Shown one piece after another: positions 48,726 through 63,309 of a stretch of 64,000 nucleotides of DNA; the first letter of the stretch is position 1, and every line of letters begins with the position of its first letter. The stretch comes from Antitrichia curtipendula (taxonomy: Eukaryota > Streptophyta > Bryopsida > Hypnales > Leucodontaceae). A program made the position numbers and the translations under genes. The stretch covers positions 40,675,912 through 40,739,911 of the forward strand of contig OX579636.1 of NCBI GenBank assembly GCA_951230915.1. The letters are read 5' to 3'. Under the pieces are notes generated by a model. The model worked only from the letters and a program-made list of their open reading frames with translations. It had not been told where the DNA came from and searched no databases.

Positions 48726-50559
48726 ACGTTTCTTTCAATTGTAACATAATGGTTTGAACCTTCTTGTGTGGCCTTGTTGGATGAGGGTTAATCTTTTCAT
48801 TATGTTCTCATTTGGAGCTTCCATGAGGCAAGCTTTCATGTGTCCTTTGGAGAATGTCCTTCCTATTCATATCTCGCTCTTGAGGTATAAAAAAAATATG
48901 ATTAAAACCATTTACTATGGAACACGTCTTTACAAGCCACCGCAATAATTATTTTTCAGAAGTATGCATGGTGTAAGATTATTTGGAGTAGTGATCATTT
49001 GGGCTGATTTGTTTTTATTGAGGTTTTGAAGACTCAATGGTAATATTCTTGTAGTCAACACTATTTCAGATTTGTGATTGAATCATAGATAATGCTTGTT
49101 AACACCTATTCATGGCAATATTCTTTGTATTTAGTGCTATTATTTTCATTGAAATAGGCTGCGATGTGTGCACTTTGAATTAGTTTTTATAATAATTGTA
49201 GTGTATGTACTATGACAAATAATTATGTTTTAACCTTGAAATGTTGTAGAGGACAAAAAATATATGATGAATGCATTTAGGAAAACTATACTAATGAAGA
49301 ATACACTTGTTCATCTATGAATTTGATAATTATTGGTTTGACTACTTGGCAATAAGGTTGGTGTTTGGGTTCATGACAAGAGGAATTCATTGTTGAAATT
49401 GAGGATCTTTGGTGCTTTTGGATGCAATCTCTTTTACTAGAGGAAGTACCTCAAAATTTGTCATGATTTTTGAGTGAGTAATTAAAAGATCTAGCTCTTG
49501 TGTAAATTTCAAACCAATTGTGAGGAAATTAGCTTAATTAGGCTTATAAATTAAAAGTCAAAATGAAATGTTTCAAGTTGCAAAATTCTTTAGACAACAT
49601 ACAAGCAATATGTTCTTGTTCATTTGCAGCTCCATAATTTTACATTGAAATGTATAGACAAAAATATTGTTAAAATGTAGATTTTGTAAGAAACACTAGT
49701 ACAATAGAGATCAAATCAATTTTCAAAGTCTCTTGAAATCAACAAGGTTAGAGATGCAAGCTTTAATATGTTGAAAGGGATTCAATCTCCAAAATTTGTT
49801 ATTCATCATTGATCATTGACCTACTTGGTCATTGAATATGTTTAGAAAAAAGTCTATCAAAATATTTTCTTCACTCTTTGTTGCAACCAATTTCCCAATG
49901 ATTTGAATTTGGAGTCATTGGATGGCAATTACAAGATATTTTTTAATTATTTTTTTGTCACACTTTGATTGTTATAATGCTTCCAAGAAAATCTTTGAGA
50001 ACATGATCTAATGTAGCTGAAATTCATAATAAAGATTGATATAATCATTTAGATTTTTATACTTTTCTATAATTAATTTAATACATAATATGTTGGTGTT
50101 CAAAAATATGTAGCATTTACAATTGTAGGAGCTAGAAGTGCTATTACATGCCATTTTATTGAAACGTAGTATGATTTTTAAAGCTAAAACTTAACAAAGG
50201 TGTTTTCTAATAGACTTGCACCTATTGTGAAAAGAAATCATAAGAAAGAAATAGTTCTATGTTGAAGTCTATTAATTAAACTTCCTTAAATATGCACTTC
50301 CAACTATGAAAAATATTTTTGAATTGATCTATCCATTATAGGTTAGTTTATTGGCTTGATTGGTATTTAATGCCAATTAAATTTGTTTTCGTTTGAAATT
50401 TTTTGTAGTTTATAGATAGACAAATGCTATGGTGTAAATGTCGTTGAATACTATTTAAATCATCTTTCTTTGAAGTATTTCAGGTTGTAGTAATTTTGGT
50501 TTTAATTTCAATTATGTTAGCTAAGCTATAAAAAATCCCATAAATATCCTTTTGGTCAA
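48726..50559. other. AT-rich spacer
   Basis: No supported gene or RNA gene; a short frame at 48754-48948 has no family resemblance. Confidence 0.5.
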
Positions 50560-50570
50560 AGGTGGTTTAG

Positions 50571-51560
50571 ACCTTGAGCCCTCAACATATACTAGATCCA
50601 TTAGTCAATCTTCAAATAACTACAATATTATTTTCTTAAAAATAAATAAAAAATCTTCTCAAATGATATTGTTAGGGTCCCGATAACTATTTTGCAATAT
50701 TCAAGCCGACCACAATTATTTTATATGCCTCATAAAGACCTAGTTCAAAGATGGTTTAGGCCTTAACATATACAGAATCCATTATACAAACTTCAAGCAA
50801 CCACATGATCTTGGTTTACAAGAGGGGATATAAGAGTCCTTTAAAATGACACTATTGGGGTCCTTTCCAAGTGACACTACTTGTGGATCCCTTTGAAATG
50901 ATACTACTAGAGTCCTTTTGAAGTAACACTAATATTGGGGTCCTTTCAAAGTGATATAGTTGGGCTTCGATTGATTGAAGTGACACTGGGGTCTACGTAA
51001 CTTGTTTTCAATTATTCAAGGCGACCTTAATTATTTTGTGTGGCCCATGCCGTTAAAGGTGATTTAGACCTTGACAAATATTTGATCCACTAGTCAATTT
51101 TCAAGCAACACATGATTATTTCTTTAGAAAAGCAGTACAACAGTCCTTTGAATCGACATTGGTAGGGTCCCCGCAACTGTTTGAACTATTCAAGCTGATC
51201 AAAACTATTCTATATGACTTGTGCTGTTAGAGGTGATTTAGACTTTGACATATACTTGATCCATTAATGAATCATATGAATCAACACGTGATTCTTTTCT
51301 TAGAAAACATGTACAATAGTCCTTTGAAGCGACATTATTGGATTTTCCATAGTTGTTTTCAATTATTCAAGCCAGTTGCAATTATTTTGTATGCCTCGTG
51401 TCATTAGAAGTAATCTAGACCTTGACATATATATATTAGATCCGTTAATCAATCTTCAAACAACACATAGCTTTTTACTTAGGAAAGGGCTACAACAATC
51501 CTTTGAAGCAACACTATTAGGGTCTTTGTAATTGTTTGGATTATTCAAGCCGACTATTGT
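50571..51560. repeat. Tandem ~170-200-bp units in the left arm
   Basis: Each unit has GACCTTGACATATAC, GATCCATTA-x-TCAAT, AACACATGATT, CTTTGAAGCGACATTA and GTTTTCAATTATTCAAGCC. Copies begin at about 50571, 50769, 51068, 51248 and 51421. Between the second and third lies a finer tandem of TCCTTT-x5-GTGACACTA units (50830-50990). Confidence 0.7.
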
Positions 51561-53781
51561 TATTTTGTAAGTCCTTTCAGTTACGGCACAGTAGGTTTGA
51601 TTGTTCACCTCATTTATGTCCTTTTCTATGACAAGGTCATGGATGTCACCGATTGATCTTACTGATAACCAAATCAAAATTTTATTTCAATGAGAATTTC
51701 AACTTTTCAATCTAAGCAAAATAAAGATCTTAAATCAATTGCACCAGGTAGGACAAAGAGTAACAAAAGATTAATATTACATTTTTTTTCTTGAATATAA
51801 ATGAAAAATATTGTTGTAATGAAAAACTATACAATATAAATTAATCCAAAATCAACATATACTTACCATAAATTGTTATTGTACAATACCCCAAGGAATA
51901 TAAAATATATTGCCAAAATATCTTTCAAAATTAGACATTTTTAAACCTATTTTTCAAAATTAAACTATTAAATTTATTTTTTTGTACAATCTTCTTCAAA
52001 ATACCAAATTTCTATTTCAAAAAATAAAAATTTTGTTTCTAATAAATTTTATGTGTATTTTTCATTGCAGTATATAATAGTTGATTGAAAAATAGGGGGG
52101 ATGAATTTTTCACATTTTAGTGTTCAAATATTTAAGAAACATCAAAGTGCACATCTCACTTTTAGCAAAAAAAATTGCCTAAAAAATATTTTACACTACA
52201 TAGAATTCAATGTTAGGGGGTCACCTTCTCAAATTCTATAAAATAGATATTTTTAAATTACAATTGCATTTTACTAATTGACCTTGTATTACATCTAATT
52301 TTGTACATGTGAGCATGATAGTACAATTGTTTTGCCAAAGGGTGAATGCGTGGTTGAGTACCTCATTTTTGGCAAAAAATCCAAGACCAAAAAGTCCTTA
52401 TTTGTGAATAATATGTTTATGACTAAAATGCTTCGAAGTGAATTCTAAAATAAAATAAAAAAATCTAAAAATCTAAAAATCCAAAAGCACTTAGCTTTTT
52501 TGAGTGACCCTAGATCTTAAAAATTATTATAATTTAGAAAAATAATTCTTGGAAAAATAAATATTGGCTGAAAAAAAGGACTTAATAAAATTTATTGTTT
52601 GAAAAGTCATTAAAAGGTACTTTGCAAGTGTTCAATACATATCTACACCACAAGATTCTAATTTTTTTTTTAAATCTCAAGCTACTACAATCATAGTCCC
52701 TTCTATGATTTTAAGTACCAAAACCATCTTGAAAAAGTCCTTGAAAAATTTGCTAACAACAGATTCATCACATTCATGGGGTTTTTTAAGTCCCTTGCAC
52801 TTTCATAAAATACTCTAAAAAATATTCAACAAGATGGTTGTATTTAGAATGAAGTTCAAGCCTCTAAAATGAATTTTTTTTTCTTTTATGATTTTTTCAA
52901 TATACCTTTTAGGCATTTGAAAATTGATTTTGTGCAAGAATTGAGAGTGCGACACAATTTGAGCCACCCAACTACGCATTTACTCCGAAACCTTATTATA
53001 ATTTAGAAAAATTTGTTATACAAACTTTTGATTAGTGACACTTTGACATTGAATTCTTTGTAGTGTAAATTTTTTTGAAGGTAATATGGCTTTATTCTAA
53101 AAATAAGATGTACATGTTGATGTTTCTTAAATCAGAACAATAAAAATAAAAAATTAATCACCAAAAAAGTTCAATTAATTTTTATATAACACAATGAAAA
53201 ACATATGAGACTATTTTTCAAAAATAGAATTTTTGTTCTTTGAAATACAAATTTAGAATGTTGATCAACATTGCATAAAATAGTAAATTTAATATATTAG
53301 TTTGAAAGATAGGTTTGAAAAGGTCAATTTTGAAAGATATTCTTGCAAAGTCGAAATTGAACTACCTAACTTTCTTTAGGGTATTGTACATTTAATGTTG
53401 AAATTGGTAAGATTTAGGTATATAGTTACTTTGTTGCTTTTAGGCATACTTACCTTCCCTCTTTGATTACTAGAATCAACAAACAAGATCAAATTTTGAC
53501 TAACATAGTTGAATCTCAAAGCCTATTTAAAAAATTGCTACCTATTTTTTGATAGACTATGAGCTAGACGTTTTGGTGCATATAAGATGCCTTTCCAAAT
53601 CCAAAAAGTTTTAAGAGTAAATTGAATGGAAATTAAAGCATTTTGTACATCAAAAGGGGCTATTTAAAAGTAGCCCTAACTAAAGGCATGACTTGAGGTT
53701 CAATGATACTTTGAACTTTGAAAACTCATAGAATATTGTGTGAGTGTCAATAAATAACAAAACATTTATGCTAATTTTTTC

Positions 53782-54375
53782 TTAATCCCCAAAGCCAACT
53801 ATGCGTTCAACATACACAAGAAATTTCAGGTAGCTTTAGGTACTAAGTCAATTTTAGTCAGAGTTTCACAAAATTTTGACACAAGGTGTGAACATGTACC
53901 CCCATAGCAGGAGTATATATTTTTTTCCAATCAGAAAAGCCTAGATTAAAAGATATTTCGCCCTCAAATTTTTAGGCAACTTAGGGAATTTGGGGCAACA
54001 TGTGCAAAATCCCTCCTATAATTTTGAAATTTGGCAAATATGTAACTTACATGACACAATATGCAAATGTAAAAAAAAAATAACCATGTGTAGTGTAGAA
54101 ATCTTATTCTATGAGAAGATAAAGTCTATTGGCTATGTTGAACAAGGTTGAAAAAAAACTCTTTTTTCCAACTTCAACTAGTATAATCTTTCAATCCGTA
54201 TAGTCAAAGTTTTTGAATTTTTTTCCCCGACAATTTTAAAGTGGTATAATACAAATTTGTTCAGTTGAATTTTTTGTTTTTTATTTTTATTTTTTCATTT
54301 TTTCATTGCCCTAAACTTACAATGTCAGTTTTTCACCATTTCTACCCAAATGTGCCTTAGTCCTTTAGGGGTTAA
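53782..54375. mobile_element. TTAA-flanked MITE-like element, copy C
   Basis: TTAATCCCCAAAG at 53782 and CTTTAGGGGTTAA ending 54375 form near-perfect inverted ends. The right 50 bp share a TTCTACCCAAA ... TCCTTTAGGGG pattern with copy A. Non-coding; nested in the large inverted-repeat element. Confidence 0.5.
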
Positions 54376-54994
54376 GAAAGCTAACATTCTTCCGACCAAA
54401 TTTTTTCATTTTTGGACTACATTCATAATCAAGGACCCACCCAAAAGTGACATTTGTAGATCGGGGTGGATTGACCCCCTCGCTCAACCTTACCAAGGGT
54501 GCATGTAAAAAAAAAGCCCCCTATTTTGGGCCATTCCAGGGGATATTCTTGACTTCAATAGACAAATTTGGGGTCTCTGATCGCAAATATGAATTCAAAA
54601 TTTGCAAAAAAAAATCAGGGTGCAGAAAACAGGGTTTGCCCGCAGGGCCAAGCAAGGGGGTCAATTCACCTCGGCCCATTTCTGGGTGCTTGTACCTCAT
54701 TAAAAAAAAAATTATTTTAAATTTTAAAAAAAAGAAATAGGCAACCCCCAGAGAAACTAGAACATCCGCAGAAGGACCCCACGGTGTGCCTCCAATGTTC
54801 ATGAACCCACACTATATTGGACCCACAGTATATAGAGTATATTGAGTGCAAATGGGTTTGGGTCCTCTAGGAGGACCCATCTCTAAGTGAACAGTGGAAA
54901 AAGTTTTGAAAAACGTTTTCCTTGTTTCTACAGTGAAGTGAAACACTGTTGAGTTAAGTTCATGTGAGTCTTTTTTTAAGTTTTTTAAATGTTA

Positions 54995-55140
54995 TTTTTT
55001 TTTGGCTTTTCCACCCCCCCTGGAATTTTATTCTGCTGCAAAAGTCTCCTTGGGAGTTGGGACTAATGCCACGGTCTCGGGATCCGAACCAAGGGCTTAC
55101 GTGTCCGGTAGTAGAGCATCTGCAACTCTGCACTTAAAGT
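54995..55140 (-). mobile_element. Possible tRNA-derived SINE
   Basis: On the minus strand a B-box-like GGTTCGGATCC (55090-55080) lies downstream of GCAGATGCTCTACTACC, and the unit ends in a run of nine A (55003-54995). The order of promoter-like boxes, short body and A-tail is SINE-like. The A box is poor and no target duplication was found. The plus strand also has a D-arm-like GGTAGTAGAGC, so the orientation is uncertain. Confidence 0.25.
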
Positions 55141-57240
55141 TATGACAGTGACACGGATGAGCAGTGTCCTATCGGCATCTCCAGCGATGACCCTTCATAT
55201 TTAAGTTAACTTTTAGTAGAACCTACCTACTACAGTGGTCGAAAGGTGGGGTATCTTTAAAAAGAAAAAACGACACTTTTCGCTGCTGTGTCCAGTTACT
55301 ATTATTAGATTGGTCAAACTTCCGTAATTTCTTGTTGTTGGCAAGTGAAAGGAGGTTCTCAGCACACCAAAGAACGCGACATTTGGGTACCATATGCAAA
55401 AGTTACCAAGGGTCAAAGTTTTTCTTGATACACGTTTTCTGGCCACATAGGTGTATATTGATGTTGGAGATGTACACAGAGTGGTGATGGTGGTTTTAGG
55501 CAAGGTGCAATTTTTGGGTGTAAAGTAAGATTGTTGACTCTAAAATTGTCTATCTCCTTCAAATTGCCATTATTATTAGCTAGAGAATGGAGATGAGGTG
55601 ATCCTTGAATGGACCACTTTGTCTATTTGAATGTATTGAGAATTTTAATTTTAATTTTATTGCAGTAGACAATCATTGTCTTCAATTTCCTCACACCTCT
55701 TTACAAATCGCAAGTGGAGGGATTTGGGGAGACCTGTGGTCACAAATAGGTGCCTATGCCCCAAATCTTTTGGAAACTTATAAGTAATTTAAAAATGCTT
55801 GGAAAAATACAAAACTACATGTGTTAAGTTCCACAACTAATTTTCTTTCTATACAAAATGATCTAAAAAATATTTATGTCCACAAAAACCTATGAAAAAG
55901 GTAGATGAACCCTTAAATGGTCACTTCTATAACAAACTACCTTAGAACCATTAATTTCTGACCAAAGCCCACTCCCAACTTGTAGGCTCTAATTATTTCC
56001 AATCAAGGCTAGAACAGGATTTCAACGAGAGCTTGGACAATGTATTTTTTTTCCTTTTCAAGGTCGAGACTAGTAAGGTCATGACCCATGTCCCGAAGTA
56101 GTGAGCAAAAAAGTAGAAAGTAGTGAGTGGGAAAATAATTATTGAACGTGGGTCAAGACCAACTTTTGGCTTCCAAAATTCATAGTAATTTTAGTTCAAG
56201 CGAAAAGGTTACTAAATTTTTGGCAATCCTCCTCATTTCTATCTCCACACTCATGGAAATTTCCTTCGCCTTTATGTATTCCATGTTGTGTTCATAGTTG
56301 CTTATTTGATTGGTTATGGATGGTCTACCTACATCTTACCCATCTCAATAACAATGCGATTCAAAGACAATATGTGCTCTTTAAATTAGGTTGATTGGTT
56401 GGTTTGGTTGGTTTGTTACGGTGATATTTCTTTCACTTGAATCAATAAAAAAAATGCAATATAAAAAACTGTGTTACTCTTTGTCCTATATAGTGCAATT
56501 GTTATACTAAAAATTGAAAATCGTAGCGTAATTCCATTGAAACAACATATTTGGTTAGTTATCTATAAGATTGGTGACATCTACAACCTTGTCAATAGAA
56601 AGGGATATGAATGGACATAAATGAGACAAAACTATTAGGTTGTAGGTGAAAGGACTTATAAAATACTTGTGATTGGCTTAAATAATTCAAAATAGTTATG
56701 GAGATCCTAGTAGTGTTGCTTCTAAGGATTATTGTATCTTTTTTCTAAGAAGAAAATTACACGTTGCATACAGATTGACTAATGGATCTTGTATACATCA
56801 AGGCTTAATTCACCTATGACAACACGAGGCATACAAATTAATTGTGGTTGGCTTGAATATTTTAAAATAGTTAAAAGGGGACCATTAGTATCACTTGAAA
56901 GAAACCCAATAGTGTTACTTCAAAAGGACCCAATATTGTCATTTCAAAAGACCATTGTATACTTTATGTTAGTTGCTTGTAGATTGTCTAATGGATTAAA
57001 TATACATTAAAGACCTAAACCACCTTTAAGTAGAAGGTCATTACAAGGCATACATAATAATTGTAGTCCGCTTATATAATTCAAAATAATTATAGGGACC
57101 CTAATAGTGTTCTTTGCAAGGACTATTGTATTTATTTTCTAAGAAAAAATCATGTAGTTATTTAAAGATTGACTAATGGATCTAGTATATGTCAAGAATT
57201 TAAGGCCTAAACTAACATTCTTAAGTTTTGGCATATTAAT

Positions 57241-58553
57241 TAATTATTCAAAAGAAAATGCCAATCTTGATAGCTTGGTAAAATATAAAATAACCACATG
57301 CAATTTTGACTCCTCCTAGGATGTCAACCCCTACTTTTGAAGGAAAACTAAACAAGGAAGATATTCAAAATGGTGAGAATTAAAAGGATAAGTGTAGGGT
57401 AGAGTTGGAGTCCATTTTGGATAATAAATGGCTCTATTTATAGTAGTATAGAAGTGACAAACTTGCAAGCATGTCATTTTGAGTACATTTTTTTTGCTTT
57501 AACTTCTTTTTTAAGGAATGTACTACAACCCTACACGAAGGTTTGAGTTAGACATAATGAAGAAGAATTGTGATAGAATAAAATTAAAAGATTTAATAGT
57601 TAAAAATGCTAAAATTCTAAAATGTGATTTTCAACTTTACAAAACCATTTGATACCCAAACATAAAAAAATTCTACAATTTGTCACCAAATTTGACCCTT
57701 ACGTACAATAGTGTCATTTCTTGATGTACATCATATGGATTTTGGCAGCACCTAGATTGCACTTATGTCCTCTTATACCTTGCATCTTTGAAGATTTGTA
57801 ATTAATTTGTACTAATTCCAAAATTTATGCAACTAATTCTTTAATTTATGATTCAATTGAAAGTATTATTGTATAGTTAGTTGTCTACAAAGCTTATTTG
57901 AACACATGGAGGTATACTTATATTACTTTGATTTACCACACTTGATAGATGTAGGTTGCGTTTATTATCTTGAATGTTTTATTTCTAAGGTAAGATTTTA
58001 TTACAAATACAAGAATAATAACCAATTTTATCCTATAAGATAAAAGGTCTATAAAGAAATCAAGATCTATGGACATTATATAATGTAGAGGTACATTTTC
58101 CTTTATTCAATGTACCAATTCTAGTTGCCAACATTGTACCAATAGTGAACATATTCATGATGGTTCAAAAAATATGAAACATCTTGCGTTAAATACAAAT
58201 TCCATTATTTTTTCATGGAAAATTGATTGAATTTTCTTATAAAAAATTCAAGCTTCCAAAATTGCAAATCAACTTTAAGGGATAATTTATAAAACTTCTA
58301 TTTCATTGTACTTGAAATTGCTTAGTTAACTATCTGTCAAATATTTTTGGTGTATAATTGTGGGGAATCTTAAATTGAAGGACTTCTCATATTTACATGT
58401 GAAATTTGGGCATGGTTATTCTATTGTATAAATATAGCAATGCTCCAGAACATCTATGCTCAAACACAACAAGTTAAGCATGGGAGTATGAATTCTATTA
58501 TCAATTCTATTTTATATGCTCAATCTTTCCATTCAAGTGAAAGAATTTGTTTT
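57241..58553. other. AT-rich spacer
   Basis: Nothing recognisable; no gene supported. Confidence 0.5.
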
Positions 58554-59369
58554 TTAATCCCTAAAGAACCCAGACCTTTTTTGTGCCCAAACACTCAAAA
58601 CTGCCATTTCTATAGCAAAGAGTAAAAAACTTGAAGATTTTTTTTTTGCACATATAACCATAGGATTTAACACCTAACTAGTATTAGAATGTGTGGAAAA
58701 AATTTCATAAATTTTGACTGCACAAATTGCAAGATACCTGCATTTAAAGTAGAAAAAACAAGTTTTTCAACACATTGCAAGATTAGATTATTTGACTTTG
58801 AACCTTCTTGACTTTCATTTTTTGCACTACAGATTTTTGAGCTTTAAATTTTTATGGTAGAGAATTGAGTTGAATGTCTAGAACAAAAAATTCAAAAAAA
58901 CTTAATTTCGTACTTAAAAAATTTGTTAAATAGAAGTAGGTACAAGATAGAAGGAAATCTAAATTATTAATATTTATAAAATGGAATAAAAATGTACTAA
59001 TCCCAATTTTTTCAAAAAGATGCTCTAATTGCCTGAAAAACGAGATTGTCCATAACTTTCTCATAACAAAATCAAAAGGAATAAATCAAAGCTTTCCATG
59101 TCGACAAAAATATAATCTATGAGAACAATTTTTTTCTTTTTAAGCTTTAATTTTTGAATTTTTTTTTGTTGCCCCGCCTCTCCACTGTTTTGATCATAAC
59201 TTTTGTTCCTAGGCACTAGTTGAAAGAAAAATTATATTCCCATGAAGATAATCAGTTTTTCTATCTTCAAAATAAAGTTTGAAAAAATCAGGGCAAAAAA
59301 TGAGACCATAGACACTTGCCCAAAATCCCACTTGTCCTCAAAAGGAATAAATGGTCCTTTAGGGTATAA
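58554..59369. mobile_element. TTAA-flanked MITE-like element, copy B
   Basis: TTAATCCCTAAAG at 58554 and CTTTAGGGTATAA ending 59369 are decayed versions of the family ends. Internal blocks align with copy A in the same order: AAAACTGCCATTTCTA, GCACATATAACC-TAGGAT, and a CATAACTTT-rich right half. Confidence 0.55.
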
Positions 59370-62300
59370 TCAAAGTCAAAGATGAAATCATATGTCTTCT
59401 TTATGTCATAAAATTCATAGAATTTTTTGGTAGAAATTTGAAATTGTGATAAATTCATGAAGAAGAAATTGAGAGGATTAATATCAAACACAATTGTACA
59501 TTTAAATGTTTTAAAATTTCTACATACATATATTTTTGTACTAAATATCATATTGAAAATGAATTTTGGTGTAATTATTTATTTGAAATGTGATTTTAAG
59601 TATTTAATATCATACTACACTATACTATTTATTTTACAAATATTTTGAAGTTTCAAATGGAATACAAATTACACCTAAGAAGCTTTATTTTGATTCTTTT
59701 GCTCAAGGGAGAGAATCATTTTTAATGTTAGAATAAAGTTTAAAAAGTTTAAAAATTATACTATAAGTGGTACCCGTGTTTCAAGTATAATCAAACAAAA
59801 CCTTTAATTTAATGAAAGAATGTTAATATGAATTGATGATAATTATTTGGTGTAGAAATAGCATTAATGAAGCTATATACCAAAATTAATACGAAATTCA
59901 TAATTACATCCTTTCCCATGAATAAGACATATAACATATTTGACAATTTATTGGTTTAAAAAAACTTATTGGATTTGCCCTTAAAGGTTCAAAGAACAGT
60001 ATATGGATTTACAATGTATGTAATACTATAAATATCTTACATAATAATATAGTAGTCATGCTTGTATACATTGAAAATTATAGTGTCAAGTTGTTAAAAT
60101 ACATAAATGTAGTCAAATATAATAATACTTTGTAATATAGAATGCAAGTATACAAGCTAAAATGCCTATCCAAGTTGTCACTTTAGATTGTTTAGATATT
60201 AAATCAACAAAATATAAATATAAATAAATAAAATAATATAAAATAAACATTATTTTTAATACAAGTGCTCTAATATATGGCATATATGTATTAGGTTGTG
60301 ACAATTCTAAAGATCTAATTTGTATTAAATCTTCTTTTTTTGGTTTAATTTTCAATTTTATAAAATTCAAAACCAGAAATACTTGAAATCCAATGCCTTT
60401 CAGTTCTTTGTAGGTTTGATTTTTTGAATAGTATAAAACTCTTAAAAGTGTGCAATCCTACCATGAATTTTTTTCAAAATATAAATAATATTCATATCTA
60501 ACTCATTAAATGCAAAGTGTTAGGATTTCATTCAAACAATTTTCCATTCATCCGTTTTTGTTAATTATAAACACACATTGTAATTAGATGATCCAGCAAG
60601 TTATTGTTGCAAATGTTCCAACGGTTTTATTCTAGTTGGTCTTATTTATGCTTAATCATATATTTAGGCTATAGTACACATTTGCAATTTTTGAAAATGG
60701 ACTTATTCCATGATATCCCTCTATATTTGTTGATTCTTCCAAAAAACTTAATTACATTTAGAAACTAATAAGAATGCATTTTAAATAATTTAAGGTAAAA
60801 ACATATAATAGTACAATTTTTTTTTCTTTTAGATCTTCACATGTTGAGCAATCTAGATTTTATTCTAATGTATAATCATCTTGTAAAAACTAACAAATAT
60901 TTTTACTATTAAAGATTTAGGTTGAAAGTTTAGGAATTTAAAAAATAAATAAATGATTGATTTTTAATATTTAAAAATTATTAAATAGAAGTTGGTGCAT
61001 GATTGAAGGAAATACTAAATTTTCAGTAACTCTAAGATGGAATTGAAAGCTACTAATCTCTTCAAGAATTGAGGTTACACAATGATATTTGAAATTCGTT
61101 TTGTTCCTTGAGTGGATTTGGGGACTTTAGAGGTTAAGAAATTTATGAGTTTAGTTGAAATTTTTTTTTAGCATGCATTTTTTTGAGACTATTTGAATAA
61201 ACTCTAAATCAATTTCAAATTGTTGAAAACAAATTTTTCTAAGTCAACCTTAGGGCCTTCCTTATAAATAAAAATTATGCATTTTAAACAAGAATATATG
61301 TAGGACGATTTTGCAAAAGCAAGTTTCAAGATGCAATTATTTTACAACTATTTTCCCCTAGACTTCACTTTCCTCAAACTCCAAGCCAATTACACTCCAA
61401 TCTTTATTGCAAATGTGGACAAGAAAGCGGATCAATTTCATCTAAATGGATCAATATAAAAATTTGCCTACATTTGTAGTTGATTAGATTTGTATTTCTT
61501 TCCTGCCCTTTTTAAATTTGAGGTCTTTAAATCTAAATCTAAAGTCAAATTCAGATCACCTAACAATATATAATGATTTTTTAAATTTTATTTCAAGTAA
61601 AATTTAAAAACTTTGAAGTAAGTGTTAAAGTGCAATATAAGGTAATTGTGCCTATAATTGTCACTAATGACACTCAAGCATAGTTAATATAATCATGCAT
61701 ATACATATATAATTATATGCAAATATTTATATATATACACATATTATTTTTATTGGGTCTTACTGGCAAGCAAAGATGTCTTCAATGCATTTTAGCATGC
61801 ATTATTTCAATAGGAACAAATTATAAAATTTCAAAAATCTAGAATTGGCACTAAATTTTCCCATAGTAGACTCTCATGTTCTGTTTTTGTACATCTTGTA
61901 TTATCGATATCTAAATTTTTGCCCCTAAATGCCCAAGGCACAAAAGTCTAGTGTTGACAAAACTTTGAGGTTAAATAAAACTTTACCAAATTACTATTTT
62001 TAGTATTCTATATTTTAATTTTTTATTGAGCCTTGTTTTAGCATCAAAAATTCAATTGTGAAAATGAATGATTATGATTCTTTTATTCAAGATTTTGTGC
62101 AAGGGTGTCCATTGCAAATCTTGATTTTCTATTGTTGAGCACTCTTAGAATGAGCCTCAAATACATTAGATCTTGTAGAAAAAGTCACATTAGAAATCAT
62201 TTAAAAAAATCTTAGAGTAGATTTTGAGAAGTTGCAAATTGATTGGGATTATGCATGCTATGTCCTTCAACTTCATAATTTTTTGGTGACCATTTTTTTA

Positions 62301-63200
62301 GATTTGACATGTGAAAAGACGATTGAAAGACTTCAAATCACTTTTATAGTTTGAACATCCTTATGATCAAACTTTATAACCTTTCAATCCATAAGTGATA
62401 TTATTTTTTTTTTTTTTTCATGTAATCTCTAATATTAGATTGAATTTGCATGGTTACAATTCAAGAAAAATTTATAAAACTTATCAAAATCTTGACTTTT
62501 TGTTCAGTTTAGAGCAAATTTTGAGAAGCTAAAAAATGGCCTTAGACATTTAGGTGGTAGTGTTCAAGAGTAGATGTTGCATTTTGGATCATGATGTTTA
62601 AGGGTCCACCTTATTAGAGCTAGAGGCATTTCATCCAATGTCCTAAACTTCTAAAGTAAGTATTTAGTTGGGTACAATGCTAGGTGACTTTAAATGGGAT
62701 TTCTAGAGCGATAGTGATTGGGAGGTTGTTACACATTCCTTCTTCTAAGCAACCACTTGGCAATTGAAATCCCTCCTGCCTACCTAAAACATTTGGCTTT
62801 AAAAATTGCATCACTTGCAATTTGACATGATCTTGTCAATCCAACCAAAGTCATCCACCCATAAAACTGTGGATGGAGATCATTTCTCCAAGAAGTCAAT
62901 TTTACTTGCTCCAATTTCGGATTTGTGGATTGGTAGCAAAAAATGATGAAGTTTTAAGAATGCAAAACTTTTATCCATCCCCGCCCTCCGCTTGACCTTC
63001 CCAATATGAGTCATGCTTTGAATGTGTCCTTCAAAGATGGAAAAAATTAGATGAGCCTGCACGAGTGACAACATCCATCCACTCTATTGCATTTGGACTA
63101 AAGTCTCCCTCTTACTCAAAAACTACATCCATGTATTAGCATCCTTGCTTTTTATTATCACCTTGCTCTCTAAACATCATATCTATTGTTCACATAGCAA
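59370..63200. other. AT-rich spacer
   Basis: No gene or RNA gene supported. 62700-63100 is somewhat less AT-rich with a short minus frame (62880-63074) of no recognisable family. Confidence 0.45.
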
Positions 63201-63309
63201 ACGTTGAATTCTAGTTCAAAATTTGCTCTTTATTTTCACTATTACAAACCTTGTCCTAAGGTGGATACCCACAACTTGTCACTTTTTGCTTCTATGCCTA
63301 GTTACTATT

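Larger units (their letters stand above)
50560..57240. mobile_element. Large inverted-repeat element with repeat-filled arms
   Basis: The left arm (about 50560-51780) and right arm (about 56480-57240) are reverse complements. GGACAAAGAGTAACA (about 51752) pairs with TGTTACTCTTTGTCC near 56471. TCATTTATGTCC with GACAAGGT pairs with its complement at about 56590-56625. CTAGATCCATTAGTCAATCTT at the left outer edge pairs with AGATTGACTAATGGATCTAG near 57165. Each arm contains tandem units of about 170-200 bp (five left, three right). The 4.7-kb middle holds a TTAA MITE, a possible SINE and no transposase. Long, repeat-bearing terminal repeats suggest a Foldback- or Mutator-like element. Outer ends and target duplication could not be fixed. 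Confidence 0.6.

Noticed and set aside
55080..55125. A tRNA gene
   Set aside because: Box-like motifs exist on both strands but no cloverleaf with paired acceptor and anticodon stems could be drawn.
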